In this document: positions 18,128 through 26,045 of the stretch, piece after piece
Numbering within the stretch: the first letter of the stretch is position 1
How the letters are laid out: the number at the start of each line of letters is the position of its first letter
DNA from: Mesorhizobium liriopis
Lineage (GTDB): Bacteria; Pseudomonadota; Alphaproteobacteria; Rhizobiales; Rhizobiaceae
Reading direction: 5' to 3'
Length of the DNA stretch: 64,000 nucleotides
NCBI RefSeq assembly: GCF_024053505.1
Contig: NZ_JAMXQS010000004.1
Location: forward strand, 248,001 to 312,000
Position numbers and translations under genes: made by a program
Notes under the pieces: generated by a model
What the model saw: only the letters and a program-made list of their open reading frames with translations
The model's database searches: none
What the model was told of the DNA's origin: nothing

Positions 18128-18496
18128 ATGATTTCAGCTGGGCTTCTGATGCTGGTCGGGCGCGTCATCTTCGGCGCGTTCTTTTTGATCGCCGGCATCC
18201 GCAATTTCGCGCATTTCGGCGAGCGCCGTGCTGGGCCGACCAACTATGGCTGGCGATTGCCGGCCATGGTGATGGGGGTAGGGTTTGCGATCCAAGTGCT
18301 GGGCGGTCTGGCGCTGATCTTCGGCGTCTGGCTCGTGCCCGCTGCGCTGGCGCTGATCGTGTTCCTCATCGCCGCGACGACTTGCTACCATAATCCTCTG
18401 ATGTTCCCGAAAGGCGAGCGCGACCTCCACATCTATCTGGTGCTGGTGAACATCACGCTGGTGGGCGGGTTGCTGATGGTAATGAGCGTGACCTAA
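18128..18496 (+). CDS. DoxX family membrane protein
   Basis: The product (122 aa) is a four-helix inner-membrane protein. The N-terminal motif GRVIFGAFFLIAGIRNFAHF and the central GVGFAIQVLGGLALIFG are typical of DoxX. DoxX proteins have been linked to redox balance in some bacteria, but no specific role can be assigned here. The gene follows preA by 90 bases; its GGGGGA ribosome site is embedded in the hairpin described above. It might be a passenger of the pyrimidine operon or independent. Confidence 0.85.
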   Translation: MISAGLLMLVGRVIFGAFFLIAGIRNFAHFGERRAGPTNYGWRLPAMVMGVGFAIQVLGGLALIFGVWLVPAALALIVFLIAATTCYHNPLMFPKGERDLHIYLVLVNITLVGGLLMVMSVT

Positions 18497-18527
18497 AGCG
18501 CCAAAGGCGCCAGCTGAATTTCACCAG

Positions 18528-18950
18528 CTAGTCTATTCGTTTCGGGAAATAGCGGACGTTCGGTAGGCCCTCGAAGTGCTTGTCGCAGGTTAGAAGCGGC
18601 GTATTGGTGTGCAATGCTACGGTGTAGATTATGGCATCCGCGGTGGCCAGTTTATGCCTTCGACTGATGGTTGCTGCTCGAAGCGCGAGTGAAGCATGAA
18701 GCGGCACAACCACGCACTTTTGCGTATAGGCAATCACGGCCTCAGCTGTTGCTGAATCTGCTTCTCGCTCCAGCCATTTGGCAAGTTCAAACTGCACGAG
18801 CGTCGGCACAATGCAGCGCTCGCGCGTCGGAAATGCGGAAAGTGCGTCAGGCGGAAGAACACCTTTGAGCGAGTCTACCCATATTGAGGTGTCGACGGTC
18901 GCTGGTTCAATATCGGTCGTCGCGATCCCGGTAATTGGTCGGATCGGCAT
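18528..18950 (-). CDS. PIN-domain toxin (VapC-like)
   Basis: The product (140 aa) has the PIN nuclease fold seen in VapC toxins, which are magnesium-dependent ribonucleases. The acidic residues expected at the active site are present: Asp20 in VDTSIWVD, Glu55, Asp105 in ATADAIIY and Asp123 in LTCDKHF. The only in-frame ATG, at 18950, lies inside the antitoxin gene and gives a 44-base overlap. No clear ribosome site precedes it, so the toxin is probably made by coupled translation. An N-terminus shorter by 10-15 residues from a non-standard codon cannot be excluded, because most PIN proteins begin just before the first Asp. Confidence 0.85.
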   Translation of the reverse strand: MPIRPITGIATTDIEPATVDTSIWVDSLKGVLPPDALSAFPTRERCIVPTLVQFELAKWLEREADSATAEAVIAYTQKCVVVPLHASLALRAATISRRHKLATADAIIYTVALHTNTPLLTCDKHFEGLPNVRYFPKRID

Positions 18951-19119
18951 TGGGCAGGATACCTAACAGGTCTTCGAGCTTCGGGACCGGTACCAATTTC
19001 ACGCCGGTCTCGGTTGGAACATAGGCCAGTTCCTGACCTACTTCCCAGCCTTGCTCTAGACGAATTGCCTCTGGCACCGATATGGTGAAATCAGAGGATA
19101 TGACTGTAGCATTAGCCAT
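18907..19119 (-). CDS. AbrB/VapB-type antitoxin
   Basis: The product (70 aa) has the AbrB/SpoVT-like swapped-hairpin N-terminus (SSDFTISVPEAIRLEQGWEVGQ) that binds DNA, followed by a short tail (about residues 48-70) that would bind the toxin. It overlaps the PIN gene by 44 bases and precedes it, the usual toxin-antitoxin order. I chose the ATG at 19119; an ATG at 19161 would add 14 residues without family character. A TGCGATCGCA palindrome at 19151-19160 and an ATACGTAT at 19168-19175 lie upstream and are candidates for the self-regulating operator. Confidence 0.83.
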   Translation of the reverse strand: MANATVISSDFTISVPEAIRLEQGWEVGQELAYVPTETGVKLVPVPKLEDLLGILPNADPTNYRDRDDRY

Positions 19120-19210
19120 CCGTTTTACCCCGGTGCAACCTATGCGATCATGCGATCGCAACCCGAATATACGTATTCTGCTCTCGCGATGGAAGATTGC
19201 CTATCGCAGG

Positions 19211-19837
19211 TCACGACGGTAGCAGGCCCCTTACAAACAACTCCTCCAGAAACCGTGCAGCATCCTCGAAGCGGCCTTCGCCGCCGCGATCCGGTCCGAG
19301 CACGGCGCGCACCTGGACGTCGAAGTCGGCGTAGTGCTGCGTCGTCGCCCAGATGGCGAAGATGAGGTGCCAAGGGTCGGTGCGCCGGATGCGGCCTTGG
19401 CGCATCCAGTCGCGGAGGACAGCGGATTTTTCGTCAACGAGTTCGCGCAGTTCGCCTTGCAACAGCGGCAGGATGCGCGGTGCGCCTTGCAGGACTTCAT
19501 TGGCGAAAAGGCGGCTTTCGCGGGGAAAATCGCGCGACATTTCGAGCTTGCGGCGAATATAGGAACGCAGTTCGGAGACCGGATCGCCCTGCGCTGAGAG
19601 AGCGCGCAACGGGTCGAGCCACTTTTCGAGCATCCGTCCGATCAGCTCGACATGGATGTCTTCCTTGCGGCGGAAATAATAGAGAAGGTTGGGTTTGGAC
19701 ATGCCGGCCGCGTCCGCGATGCGGTCGATGGTGGCACCGCGAAAGCCTTCGGCGGAGAACACGTCGAGCGCGGCTTCGAGGATCGCCTCCCGCTTTTCGT
19801 TCTGGATTCGGGTGCGGGGGCGGACCGCTATATTCAT
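19211..19837 (-). CDS. rutR: TetR-family pyrimidine-responsive regulator RutR
   Basis: The product (208 aa) closely follows E. coli RutR along its length, with shared segments such as KPNLLYYFRRKEDIHVELIGRM, RRKLEMSRDFPRESRLF and LIFAIWATTQHYADFDVQV. RutR binds uracil or thymine and loses its grip on DNA. The helix-turn-helix lies near residues 30-55. The ATG follows GGGACGGGAAG. In E. coli RutR controls the Rut pathway and carbamoyl phosphate genes; here it sits in the middle of the reductive pathway genes, and RutR-like palindromes occur upstream of three operons in this window. It is divergent from the aminotransferase operon, with one operator between them. Confidence 0.93.
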   Translation of the reverse strand: MNIAVRPRTRIQNEKREAILEAALDVFSAEGFRGATIDRIADAAGMSKPNLLYYFRRKEDIHVELIGRMLEKWLDPLRALSAQGDPVSELRSYIRRKLEMSRDFPRESRLFANEVLQGAPRILPLLQGELRELVDEKSAVLRDWMRQGRIRRTDPWHLIFAIWATTQHYADFDVQVRAVLGPDRGGEGRFEDAARFLEELFVRGLLPS

Positions 19838-19949
19838 GCGACTTCCCGTCCCACATCGCTGGCATAGAGACCGCTTTTCTGTGGTGCGACAGCGGGGAGC
19901 TTCATCCGATTATGTTCGCCTTGACCGCAAGGGGAGCGGTGTTAACAGT

Positions 19950-19965
19950 TGGACCAATTGGTCAA
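19950..19965 (+). promoter_or_regulatory. RutR operator upstream of the aminotransferase operon
   Basis: TGGACCAATTGGTCAA contains the perfect 12-base palindrome GACCAATTGGTC and matches the RutR consensus TTGACCAnnTGGTCAA at all but one defined position. It lies between divergent rutR and the aminotransferase gene, so it can serve both. A TAGCAT at 19975-19980 may be the -10 element. Confidence 0.8.
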
Positions 19966-20037
19966 ACACCCGCCTAGCATGGGCGGACTGGAAGCACCAA
20001 GCATCCCGCGAGAACAAGAGAAAACAGGGAAAGCCCG

Positions 20038-21360
20038 ATGCTGAACAAGGTGACGCCGAACAATCTCGATGCGTTCTGGATGCCGTTCACGGCGAACCGG
20101 CAATTCAAGCAGGCGCCACGCATGTTCGTGGCTGCCAAGGACATGCATTACACGACGGCCGACGGCCGCCAGGTGCTCGATGGCACGGCGGGTCTGTGGT
20201 GCGTCAACGCCGGCCACTGCCGGCCGAAGATCACGGAGGCCATCGCGCAGCAGGCGGGCGAGCTCGATTATGCGCCGGCCTTCCAGATGGGGCACCCGAT
20301 CGCCTTCGAATTCGCGAACCGTGTGGTCGATGTGGCGCCCGACGGGCTCGACCATGTGTTCTTCACCAATTCCGGCTCGGAATCTGTCGAGACCGCGCTG
20401 AAGATCGCGCTGGCTTATCATCGTGTAAAAGGCGAGGGGTCGCGTTTCCGCCTGATCGGGCGGGAGCGCGGCTATCATGGCGTCAATTTCGGCGGCATCT
20501 CGGTGGGCGGCATCGTCACCAACCGCAAGATGTTCGGCACTCTTCTGACCGGCGTCGATCATCTGCCGCACACCCATCTCCCGGGCAAGAACGCATTCAC
20601 GCGCGGCGAGCCGGAGCACGGCGTGGATCTGGCCGACGAGCTCGAGCGCATCGTCACGCTGCATGATGCCTCGACGGTGGCGGCCGTGATCGTCGAGCCG
20701 GTGTCGGGCTCGACCGGTGTGCTGGTACCGCCAAAGGGTTACCTTCAGCGTCTGCGCGACATCTGCACCAAGCACGGCATTCTTCTGATTTTCGATGAGG
20801 TCATCACCGGTTTCGGTCGCCTGGGCACGCCTTTCGCCGCTGACTATTTCGGCGTGAAACCCGACATCATGGTCACCGCCAAAGGCATCACCAATGGCGT
20901 GATCCCGATGGGCGGCGTGTTCGTGACCAGCGACATTCACGACGCCTTCATGAACGGGCCCGAGCACCTGATCGAGTTCTTCCACGGCTACACCTATTCG
21001 GGCAACCCGATCGCTTCGGCCGCCGGCATCGCGACGATCGAGACCTATAAGGAAGAGGGGCTGCTTACGCGCGGTGCCGAACTCGCCTCTTATTGGGAAG
21101 ATGCGCTGCATTCCTTGAAAGACGTGCGCAACGTGATCGATATCCGCAATATCGGCCTGATCGGTGCGATCGAGTTGCAGCCGATCGCTGGCTCACCCAC
21201 CAAGCGTGCCTTCTCGGCGTTCCTCAAGGCTTTCGAAAAGGGCATCCTGATCCGTACGACGGGCGACATCATTGCGCTGTCGCCGCCGCTGATCATCGAA
21301 AAGAGCCATATCGACCAGCTCTTCGGTACGCTGCGCGACGTGCTCAACGAGATCGAATGA
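20038..21360 (+). CDS. Omega-amino acid (beta-alanine):pyruvate aminotransferase
   Basis: The product (440 aa) is a class III PLP aminotransferase. The N-terminus (NNLDAFWMPFTANRQFK) and the active-site segment around Lys282 (MVTAKGITNG) match omega-amino acid:pyruvate aminotransferases, which pass the amino group of beta-alanine to pyruvate, giving malonate semialdehyde and alanine. That is the last step of reductive uracil breakdown. AGGGAAAG precedes the ATG. It heads a three-gene unit with a cupin (1-base gap) and a beta-ureidopropionase-type hydrolase, under a RutR operator. Other omega-transaminases have similar sequences, but the context supports beta-alanine or 3-aminoisobutyrate. Confidence 0.9.
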   Translation: MLNKVTPNNLDAFWMPFTANRQFKQAPRMFVAAKDMHYTTADGRQVLDGTAGLWCVNAGHCRPKITEAIAQQAGELDYAPAFQMGHPIAFEFANRVVDVAPDGLDHVFFTNSGSESVETALKIALAYHRVKGEGSRFRLIGRERGYHGVNFGGISVGGIVTNRKMFGTLLTGVDHLPHTHLPGKNAFTRGEPEHGVDLADELERIVTLHDASTVAAVIVEPVSGSTGVLVPPKGYLQRLRDICTKHGILLIFDEVITGFGRLGTPFAADYFGVKPDIMVTAKGITNGVIPMGGVFVTSDIHDAFMNGPEHLIEFFHGYTYSGNPIASAAGIATIETYKEEGLLTRGAELASYWEDALHSLKDVRNVIDIRNIGLIGAIELQPIAGSPTKRAFSAFLKAFEKGILIRTTGDIIALSPPLIIEKSHIDQLFGTLRDVLNEIE

Positions 21361-21361
21361 C

Positions 21362-21652
21362 ATGGTCCGCCCGCAGGCGACCGGCACGGTTCTGATCGAC
21401 GACGCCAAAGTGCGCGTCACGCGATGGGACTTCGTGCCGGGCGCCGAGACGGGCTGGCATCGACATGGCATGGATTATGTGGTGACGACCGTCACGCCCT
21501 GCTCGTTTCTGTTGGAGGAACCGGGTGGCGGCGAGCGGCGGGTGGAAATGGAGGCCGGCGTCGCCTATCGCCGTGAGGAGGGCGTCGAGCACAATGTGGT
21601 CAACGGTGGCGCGGCCCCGATGAGTTTCGTGGAAGTGGAGTTGAAGGGCTGA
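21362..21652 (+). CDS. Small cupin-domain protein
   Basis: The product (96 aa) is a single cupin barrel. The first cupin motif is recognisable as GWHRHGMDYVV near residues 31-41, and the second as EEGVEHNVVNGG near 72-83. It keeps metal-binding-type His residues (33, 35, 77), but no reaction can be assigned. It starts one base after the aminotransferase stop and its stop overlaps the hydrolase start (TGATG), so the three genes are translationally coupled. A role in pyrimidine degradation, perhaps on a toxic intermediate such as a semialdehyde, is only an inference from position. Confidence 0.85.
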   Translation: MVRPQATGTVLIDDAKVRVTRWDFVPGAETGWHRHGMDYVVTTVTPCSFLLEEPGGGERRVEMEAGVAYRREEGVEHNVVNGGAAPMSFVEVELKG

Positions 21653-22902
21653 TGGCATCACCCGGCGAGAACATGCGTATCAATGCCGACCGGCTTTGGG
21701 ACTCGCTGATGGAAATGGCGCAGATCGGGCCGGGCATCGCGGGCGGCAACAACCGCCAGACGCTGACCGACGAGGACGGCGAGGGACGCCGACTGTTCCA
21801 AACGTGGTGCGAAGAAGCCGGGCTCATCATGGGCGTCGACCAGATGGGCACCATGTTCGCGCGGCGCGAGGGCACGGACCCCGAAGCGCTGCCGGTCTAT
21901 GTGGGCAGCCATCTCGATACGCAGCCGACGGGCGGCAAGTTCGACGGCGTGCTGGGCGTGCTTGGCGGGCTCGAGGTGATCCGCTCGCTCAATGATCTCG
22001 GCATCAAGACCAAACACCCCATCGTCGTGACCAACTGGACCAACGAGGAGGGCGCGCGTTTCGCGCCGGCCATGCTGGCGTCGGGCGTGTTCGCGGGCGT
22101 CCATGAGCAGGACTGGGCCTATGCCCGCACCGATGCCAAAGGGAAAGTCTTCGGCCAGGAATTGGAACGCATCGGCTGGAAGGGCGATGAGCCGGTCGGG
22201 CAGCGCAAGATGCACGCTTTCTTCGAGCTGCATATCGAGCAGGGGCCGATCCTCGAAGACGAGGACTACGATATCGGCGTGGTCACACACGGCCAAGGGC
22301 TGAAATGGCTGCAGGTCACGCTGACGGGCAAGGAGGCGCATACCGGCTCGACGCCGATGTTCAAGCGCCGCAATGCCGGGCTCGGCATGGCCCGCGTAAC
22401 GGAGCTCGTCCATGAGGTCGCCATGGACTACCAGCCCGATGCCGTTGGCGCGGTCGGGCACATGGAAGTCTATCCGAACTCGCGCAACATCATTGCCGGG
22501 CGCACCGTCTTCACCATCGATATCCGCTCGCCGGAAAAAGAGGTGCTCGACACGATGGATGCGCGCATCCGCGAAGGGATCGAGACGATCTGCGATGCGC
22601 TCGATATCCAGTTCGCCATCGAGCAGGTTGGCCATTTCGATCCGGTGACCTTCGACGAGAATTGTGTGAAGGCCGTGCGCGATGCCGCCGAACGGCTGGG
22701 CTACTCGCATCGCGATATCGTTTCGGGGGCCGGGCACGACGCGTGCTGGATCAACCGCGTGGCGCCGACTGCGATGATCTTCTGCCCCTGCGTGGATGGC
22801 TTGAGCCATAACGAGGCGGAGGAGATCAGCAAGGAGTGGGCGGGTGCCGGGTGCGACGTGCTGTTCCATGCGGTTGTCGAGACGGCTCAGATCGTCGAAT
22901 AG
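21652..22902 (+). CDS. Zn-dependent N-carbamoyl amidohydrolase (beta-ureidopropionase type)
   Basis: The product (416 aa) is in the M20-fold hydantoinase/carbamoylase family. Metal ligands are visible in GSHLDTQ (His87), GGKFDG (Asp98), NEEGARF (Glu132-133) and HIEQGPILE (His near 194), with a late AGHDA and GLSHNEAE motif near the C-terminus. Members hydrolyse N-carbamoyl-beta-alanine, N-carbamoyl-L-amino acids or allantoate. In this operon, beside a beta-alanine aminotransferase and under RutR, beta-ureidopropionase (N-carbamoyl-beta-alanine to beta-alanine, CO2 and ammonia) is the best call. A second ATG at 21673 is possible. Confidence 0.88.
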   Translation: MASPGENMRINADRLWDSLMEMAQIGPGIAGGNNRQTLTDEDGEGRRLFQTWCEEAGLIMGVDQMGTMFARREGTDPEALPVYVGSHLDTQPTGGKFDGVLGVLGGLEVIRSLNDLGIKTKHPIVVTNWTNEEGARFAPAMLASGVFAGVHEQDWAYARTDAKGKVFGQELERIGWKGDEPVGQRKMHAFFELHIEQGPILEDEDYDIGVVTHGQGLKWLQVTLTGKEAHTGSTPMFKRRNAGLGMARVTELVHEVAMDYQPDAVGAVGHMEVYPNSRNIIAGRTVFTIDIRSPEKEVLDTMDARIREGIETICDALDIQFAIEQVGHFDPVTFDENCVKAVRDAAERLGYSHRDIVSGAGHDACWINRVAPTAMIFCPCVDGLSHNEAEEISKEWAGAGCDVLFHAVVETAQIVE

Positions 22903-23008
22903 AACGATCCCTTGTTAAGATGGCTTAGGAACACTCGCGCTTAAGCCGATGATGTTGCGAAAGCTGTGCGCGCGTATGATCGTGTGCAGCCATTCTCCTT
23001 TCAACGCC

Positions 23009-23024
23009 TTGACCACTCGGTCAA
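23009..23024 (+). promoter_or_regulatory. RutR operator upstream of the importer operon
   Basis: TTGACCACTCGGTCAA matches the RutR palindrome TTGACCAnnTGGTCAA at all but one defined position. It lies 68 bases before the ATP-binding protein start used here and inside the longest open frame, which argues that the true start is downstream of it. Confidence 0.78.
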
Positions 23025-23044
23025 AAATCTCTGCGAGCAAGCTG

Positions 23045-23061
23045 CCTGTCCTATGGACAGG
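23045..23061 (+). promoter_or_regulatory. Perfect inverted repeat in the importer leader
   Basis: CCTGTCC and GGACAGG, separated by TAT, form a perfect seven-base stem between the RutR site and the ATP-binding protein gene. An in-frame ATG (23053) sits at the loop. It may be a second operator or a translation-control hairpin; the function is unknown. Confidence 0.35.
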
Positions 23062-23091
23062 TCTCTCAAACTGCTGTCATTCTCGGCAGCC

Positions 23092-23922
23092 ATGAACGTG
23101 ATAGCCAGCCCATTGAAGCCAGCCGACGTCGTGCCCAGACCCTCCGGCGCCTCCGTTGTCGAGGCCCGTGGGCTTGGGCTGACGTTCAAGACGAATGATG
23201 GGCCGGTTCAGGCCTTGACCGACGTGAACCTGTCGATCGGCAAAGGTGAGTTCGTCTCGTTTATCGGCCCGTCGGGTTGCGGCAAGACCACGTTCCTGCG
23301 CGTGATCGCCGATCTCGAACGGCCGACCGCAGGCACGATCCATGTGAACGGCATGACGCCCGAGCAGGCACGTGAGGCGCGGGCCTATGGATATGTGTTT
23401 CAGGCGGCAGCGCTTTATCCGTGGCGCACGATCGAGCACAATGTAGCACTGCCGTTGGAAATCATGGGCATTGGAAAAGCGGAGCGCGAGGAGCGGATCA
23501 AGCGTACGCTGGCCTTGGTCAATCTGTCGGGATTCGAGAAGAAATTTCCCTGGCAATTGTCGGGCGGCATGCAGCAGCGCGCATCAATTGCGCGCGCGCT
23601 CGCCTTCGATGCGGACCTGCTTTTGATGGACGAGCCCTTCGGCGCACTGGACGAAATCGTGCGCGACCACCTCAACGAGCAGTTGCTGCAGCTTTGGGCG
23701 CGAACGAACAAGACGATCTGCTTCGTGACGCATTCGATCCCCGAGGCGGTCTATCTTTCGACGCGCATCGTGGTGATGAGCCCCCGTCCGGGGCGGGTGA
23801 CGGACGTGATCGAAAGCACCTTGCCGCATGAACGGCCGCTGGATATCCGCGAGACGCCTGAGTTTCTGGCGATTGCCCATCGTGTGCGAGAGGGGCTTCG
23901 CGCCGGGCACTCCTATGACTGA
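23092..23922 (+). CDS. ABC transporter ATP-binding protein (NitT/TauT type)
   Basis: The product (276 aa from this start) is the ATPase of a NitT/TauT-type importer. Walker A is GPSGCGKT at 59-66, the Q-loop is in YVFQAAALYPW, the signature is LSGGMQQR, and Walker B with LLMDEPFGALD follows. The C-terminal TDVIESTLPHERP tail is typical. No good ribosome site is seen; ATGs at 23053 and 22966 are alternatives, but the RutR operator and hairpin lie in that stretch. It is followed by two permeases and a THI5/NMT1-like binding protein, so the four make one importer. The RutR operator suggests the substrate is a pyrimidine or a related compound. Confidence 0.88.
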   Translation: MNVIASPLKPADVVPRPSGASVVEARGLGLTFKTNDGPVQALTDVNLSIGKGEFVSFIGPSGCGKTTFLRVIADLERPTAGTIHVNGMTPEQAREARAYGYVFQAAALYPWRTIEHNVALPLEIMGIGKAEREERIKRTLALVNLSGFEKKFPWQLSGGMQQRASIARALAFDADLLLMDEPFGALDEIVRDHLNEQLLQLWARTNKTICFVTHSIPEAVYLSTRIVVMSPRPGRVTDVIESTLPHERPLDIRETPEFLAIAHRVREGLRAGHSYD

Positions 23923-23937
23923 CGTCCAGGTGCCGGC

Positions 23938-24870
23938 ATGAGCGCGATTGCGGCACCGGGCGCAGGAACGGGCTTGGAACCGCTGGGGCTGTGGGCGCGG
24001 CTCAGCTCAGGACGCACGCTGCCGGTGCTGTCTATTCTCTTGGTGCTGATCGCCATTTGGTATGTCGCGGCTTTCTCACTGAACGCGCCGTTTCAGCGTC
24101 GGCTCGATGGCGAAAGCGCGCCGGGCGGCACGTTGGCCTTCGTTGAACGGACGCTCAACCAGGCGAAGCCGACACTGCCGAGCCCGCATCAGGTGGCGCA
24201 GAATGTGCTCGAGAACACGTTCCTGCGCAAAGTCACCAGCAATCGTAGCCTTGTGTACCATGCTGGCGTGACGCTCTCTTCGACAGTGCTGGGCTTCGTA
24301 CTCGGCACGACGCTTGGCATCCTGATCGCGGTCGGCATCGTGCATGTGGTGACGCTGGAGCGCAGCCTGATGCCGTGGATCATCGCCTCGCAGACGGTGC
24401 CGATCCTGGCCGTCGCGCCGATGATCATCGTTGTGCTTGCGGCGGTCGGCATTACGGGCCTGTTGCCCAAGGCGCTGATCTCGACCTACCTGTCTTTCTT
24501 TCCGGTCACCGTCGGCATGGTGAAGGGTTTACGCTCCCCCGAGACCAACCATCTCGACCTGATGCATACCTACAATGCCAGCCCGGCACAGACTTTCTGG
24601 AAGCTGCGCCTGCCGGCATCCGTGCCGTTCCTGTTTGCGTCCATGAAGGTGGCGGTCGCGGCAAGCCTTGTGGGTGCCATCGTGGGTGAGCTGCCGACAG
24701 GAGCAGTAGCTGGGATCGGAGCGAAGCTGCTCTCGGGCGCCTATTACAGCCAGACGGTGGATATGTGGGCTGCACTTGTCGCGGGGTCAGTGGTTGCAGC
24801 CTTGCTCGTGACGCTGGTCGGCATCGCCTCTCGCGTGGTCGAACGTGCCATGGGAGCGCGGCCGGCATGA
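23938..24870 (+). CDS. ABC transporter permease (NitT/TauT type), first
   Basis: The product (310 aa) is an inner-membrane permease with a long N-terminal segment (residues 1-90, one membrane helix near 30-48 and a periplasmic part) before the core helices. The EAA-type loop is MHTYNASPAQTFWKLRLPASVPF. It ends with an ATGA overlap onto the second permease, so translation is coupled. It starts 15 bases after the ATPase. Two unlike permeases in one operon point to a heterodimeric channel, as in other pyrimidine or thiamine-precursor importers of Hyphomicrobiales. Confidence 0.88.
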   Translation: MSAIAAPGAGTGLEPLGLWARLSSGRTLPVLSILLVLIAIWYVAAFSLNAPFQRRLDGESAPGGTLAFVERTLNQAKPTLPSPHQVAQNVLENTFLRKVTSNRSLVYHAGVTLSSTVLGFVLGTTLGILIAVGIVHVVTLERSLMPWIIASQTVPILAVAPMIIVVLAAVGITGLLPKALISTYLSFFPVTVGMVKGLRSPETNHLDLMHTYNASPAQTFWKLRLPASVPFLFASMKVAVAASLVGAIVGELPTGAVAGIGAKLLSGAYYSQTVDMWAALVAGSVVAALLVTLVGIASRVVERAMGARPA

Positions 24871-26018
24871 GGTTGCGGTTCGCTTGGCAGCCGGTTCTCG
24901 CGCTGGCGCTTCTGATCCTCGCGTCCTTCTTTCCCTCGATGACGATGGGCGCGTTGGATGCTGAGGCCAACCCGACGGCAACAGTCCAAGTGCCGTTTGA
25001 TGGGACGAGTACTCTGATCTCGCTCTTGCTGGCGGCCGGGGCGATCTTGTCGCTTGTTCGTCTTCCGAAGACTGCCGAAGCACTGATCCTGCTCGTCGCG
25101 TCCTTCGGGGCGGCCTGGATGCTGGTCTCCGGCATCAGCGGTGCCGAAGGTTCGGCACTTGCGCCCTTCTTTCTCAAGCTCGCAGCAAGCTGGTTTCTCG
25201 CATGGCGCGCAGCCTCGGTGCTATCGAACCTTTCGCCGATCTCCGCCAGCGCGCGAACCTTGCTCCGGCTCCTCGTCCCGGCCTTGTTTGGGGCCTGGGT
25301 CCTGATCCTTTGGGAGGCCATCGTGCGTGGGGCGGGCGTGCCGTTCATTCTCCTGCCGCCGCCGAGCGCCATCGGGTTGCGCCTCGTGAGTTCTGTGCCG
25401 ACGCTTTGGGCCGATGTGAACCAGACCATCTTCAAGTCGGTCATCGCCGGTTATGTGGCAGGTTGTGGCTTGGGCTTCGGAGCGGCGGTGCTGGCCGACC
25501 GCTACGGCTTTTTGCGGCGCGGGCTTCTGCCGATCGGCAACATGGTGTCGGCACTACCGATCATCGGGGTGGCGCCCATCCTCGTGAACCTTCTCGGCTT
25601 CGACTGGCAGTCGAAGGCGGCGGTCGTAATCGTGATGACCTTCTTTCCGATGCTGGTGAACACCATCGCCGGGCTTTCGGCGTCGGGCCATATGGAGCGC
25701 GACCTGATGCGCACCTATGCATCGAATTACTGGCAGACGCTGCTCAAGCTCAGGCTGCCTGCCGCGATGCCCTTCATCTTCAATGCGCTCAAGATCAATT
25801 CCACGCTGGCCTTGATCGGGGCAATCGTGGCCGAGTTCTTCGGCACGCCGGTGGTCGGCATGGGCTTCCGTATCTCCACGGAAGTCGGGCGCATGAACAT
25901 CGACATGGTCTGGGCCGAGATCGCGGTTGCCGCGCTCGTCGGCTCTCTCTTTTATGGCGGACTAGCCCTCGCAGAAAGGGCGGTCACGTTCTGGCATCCC
26001 TCTGTCCGTGGTGGATAG
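24867..26018 (+). CDS. ABC transporter permease (NitT/TauT type), second
   Basis: The product (383 aa) is the second permease. The ATG at 24867 overlaps the preceding stop (ATGA); a longer frame from 24765 is out of keeping with the family and lies in the upstream gene. The first 140 residues hold about four extra hydrophobic segments not found in small NitT/TauT permeases. The core follows, with EAA loop MRTYASNYWQTLLKLRLPAAMPF near residues 282-304. It would pair with the first permease across the inner membrane. Confidence 0.88.
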   Translation: MRLRFAWQPVLALALLILASFFPSMTMGALDAEANPTATVQVPFDGTSTLISLLLAAGAILSLVRLPKTAEALILLVASFGAAWMLVSGISGAEGSALAPFFLKLAASWFLAWRAASVLSNLSPISASARTLLRLLVPALFGAWVLILWEAIVRGAGVPFILLPPPSAIGLRLVSSVPTLWADVNQTIFKSVIAGYVAGCGLGFGAAVLADRYGFLRRGLLPIGNMVSALPIIGVAPILVNLLGFDWQSKAAVVIVMTFFPMLVNTIAGLSASGHMERDLMRTYASNYWQTLLKLRLPAAMPFIFNALKINSTLALIGAIVAEFFGTPVVGMGFRISTEVGRMNIDMVWAEIAVAALVGSLFYGGLALAERAVTFWHPSVRGG

Positions 26019-26045
26019 AGGGGCAACTTCAGAGGGAAAACAACA

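Noticed and set aside
22966-23091. N-terminal extension of the importer ATPase from ATG 22966
   Set aside because: This stretch contains the RutR operator and a perfect hairpin and has no similarity to ABC ATPases.
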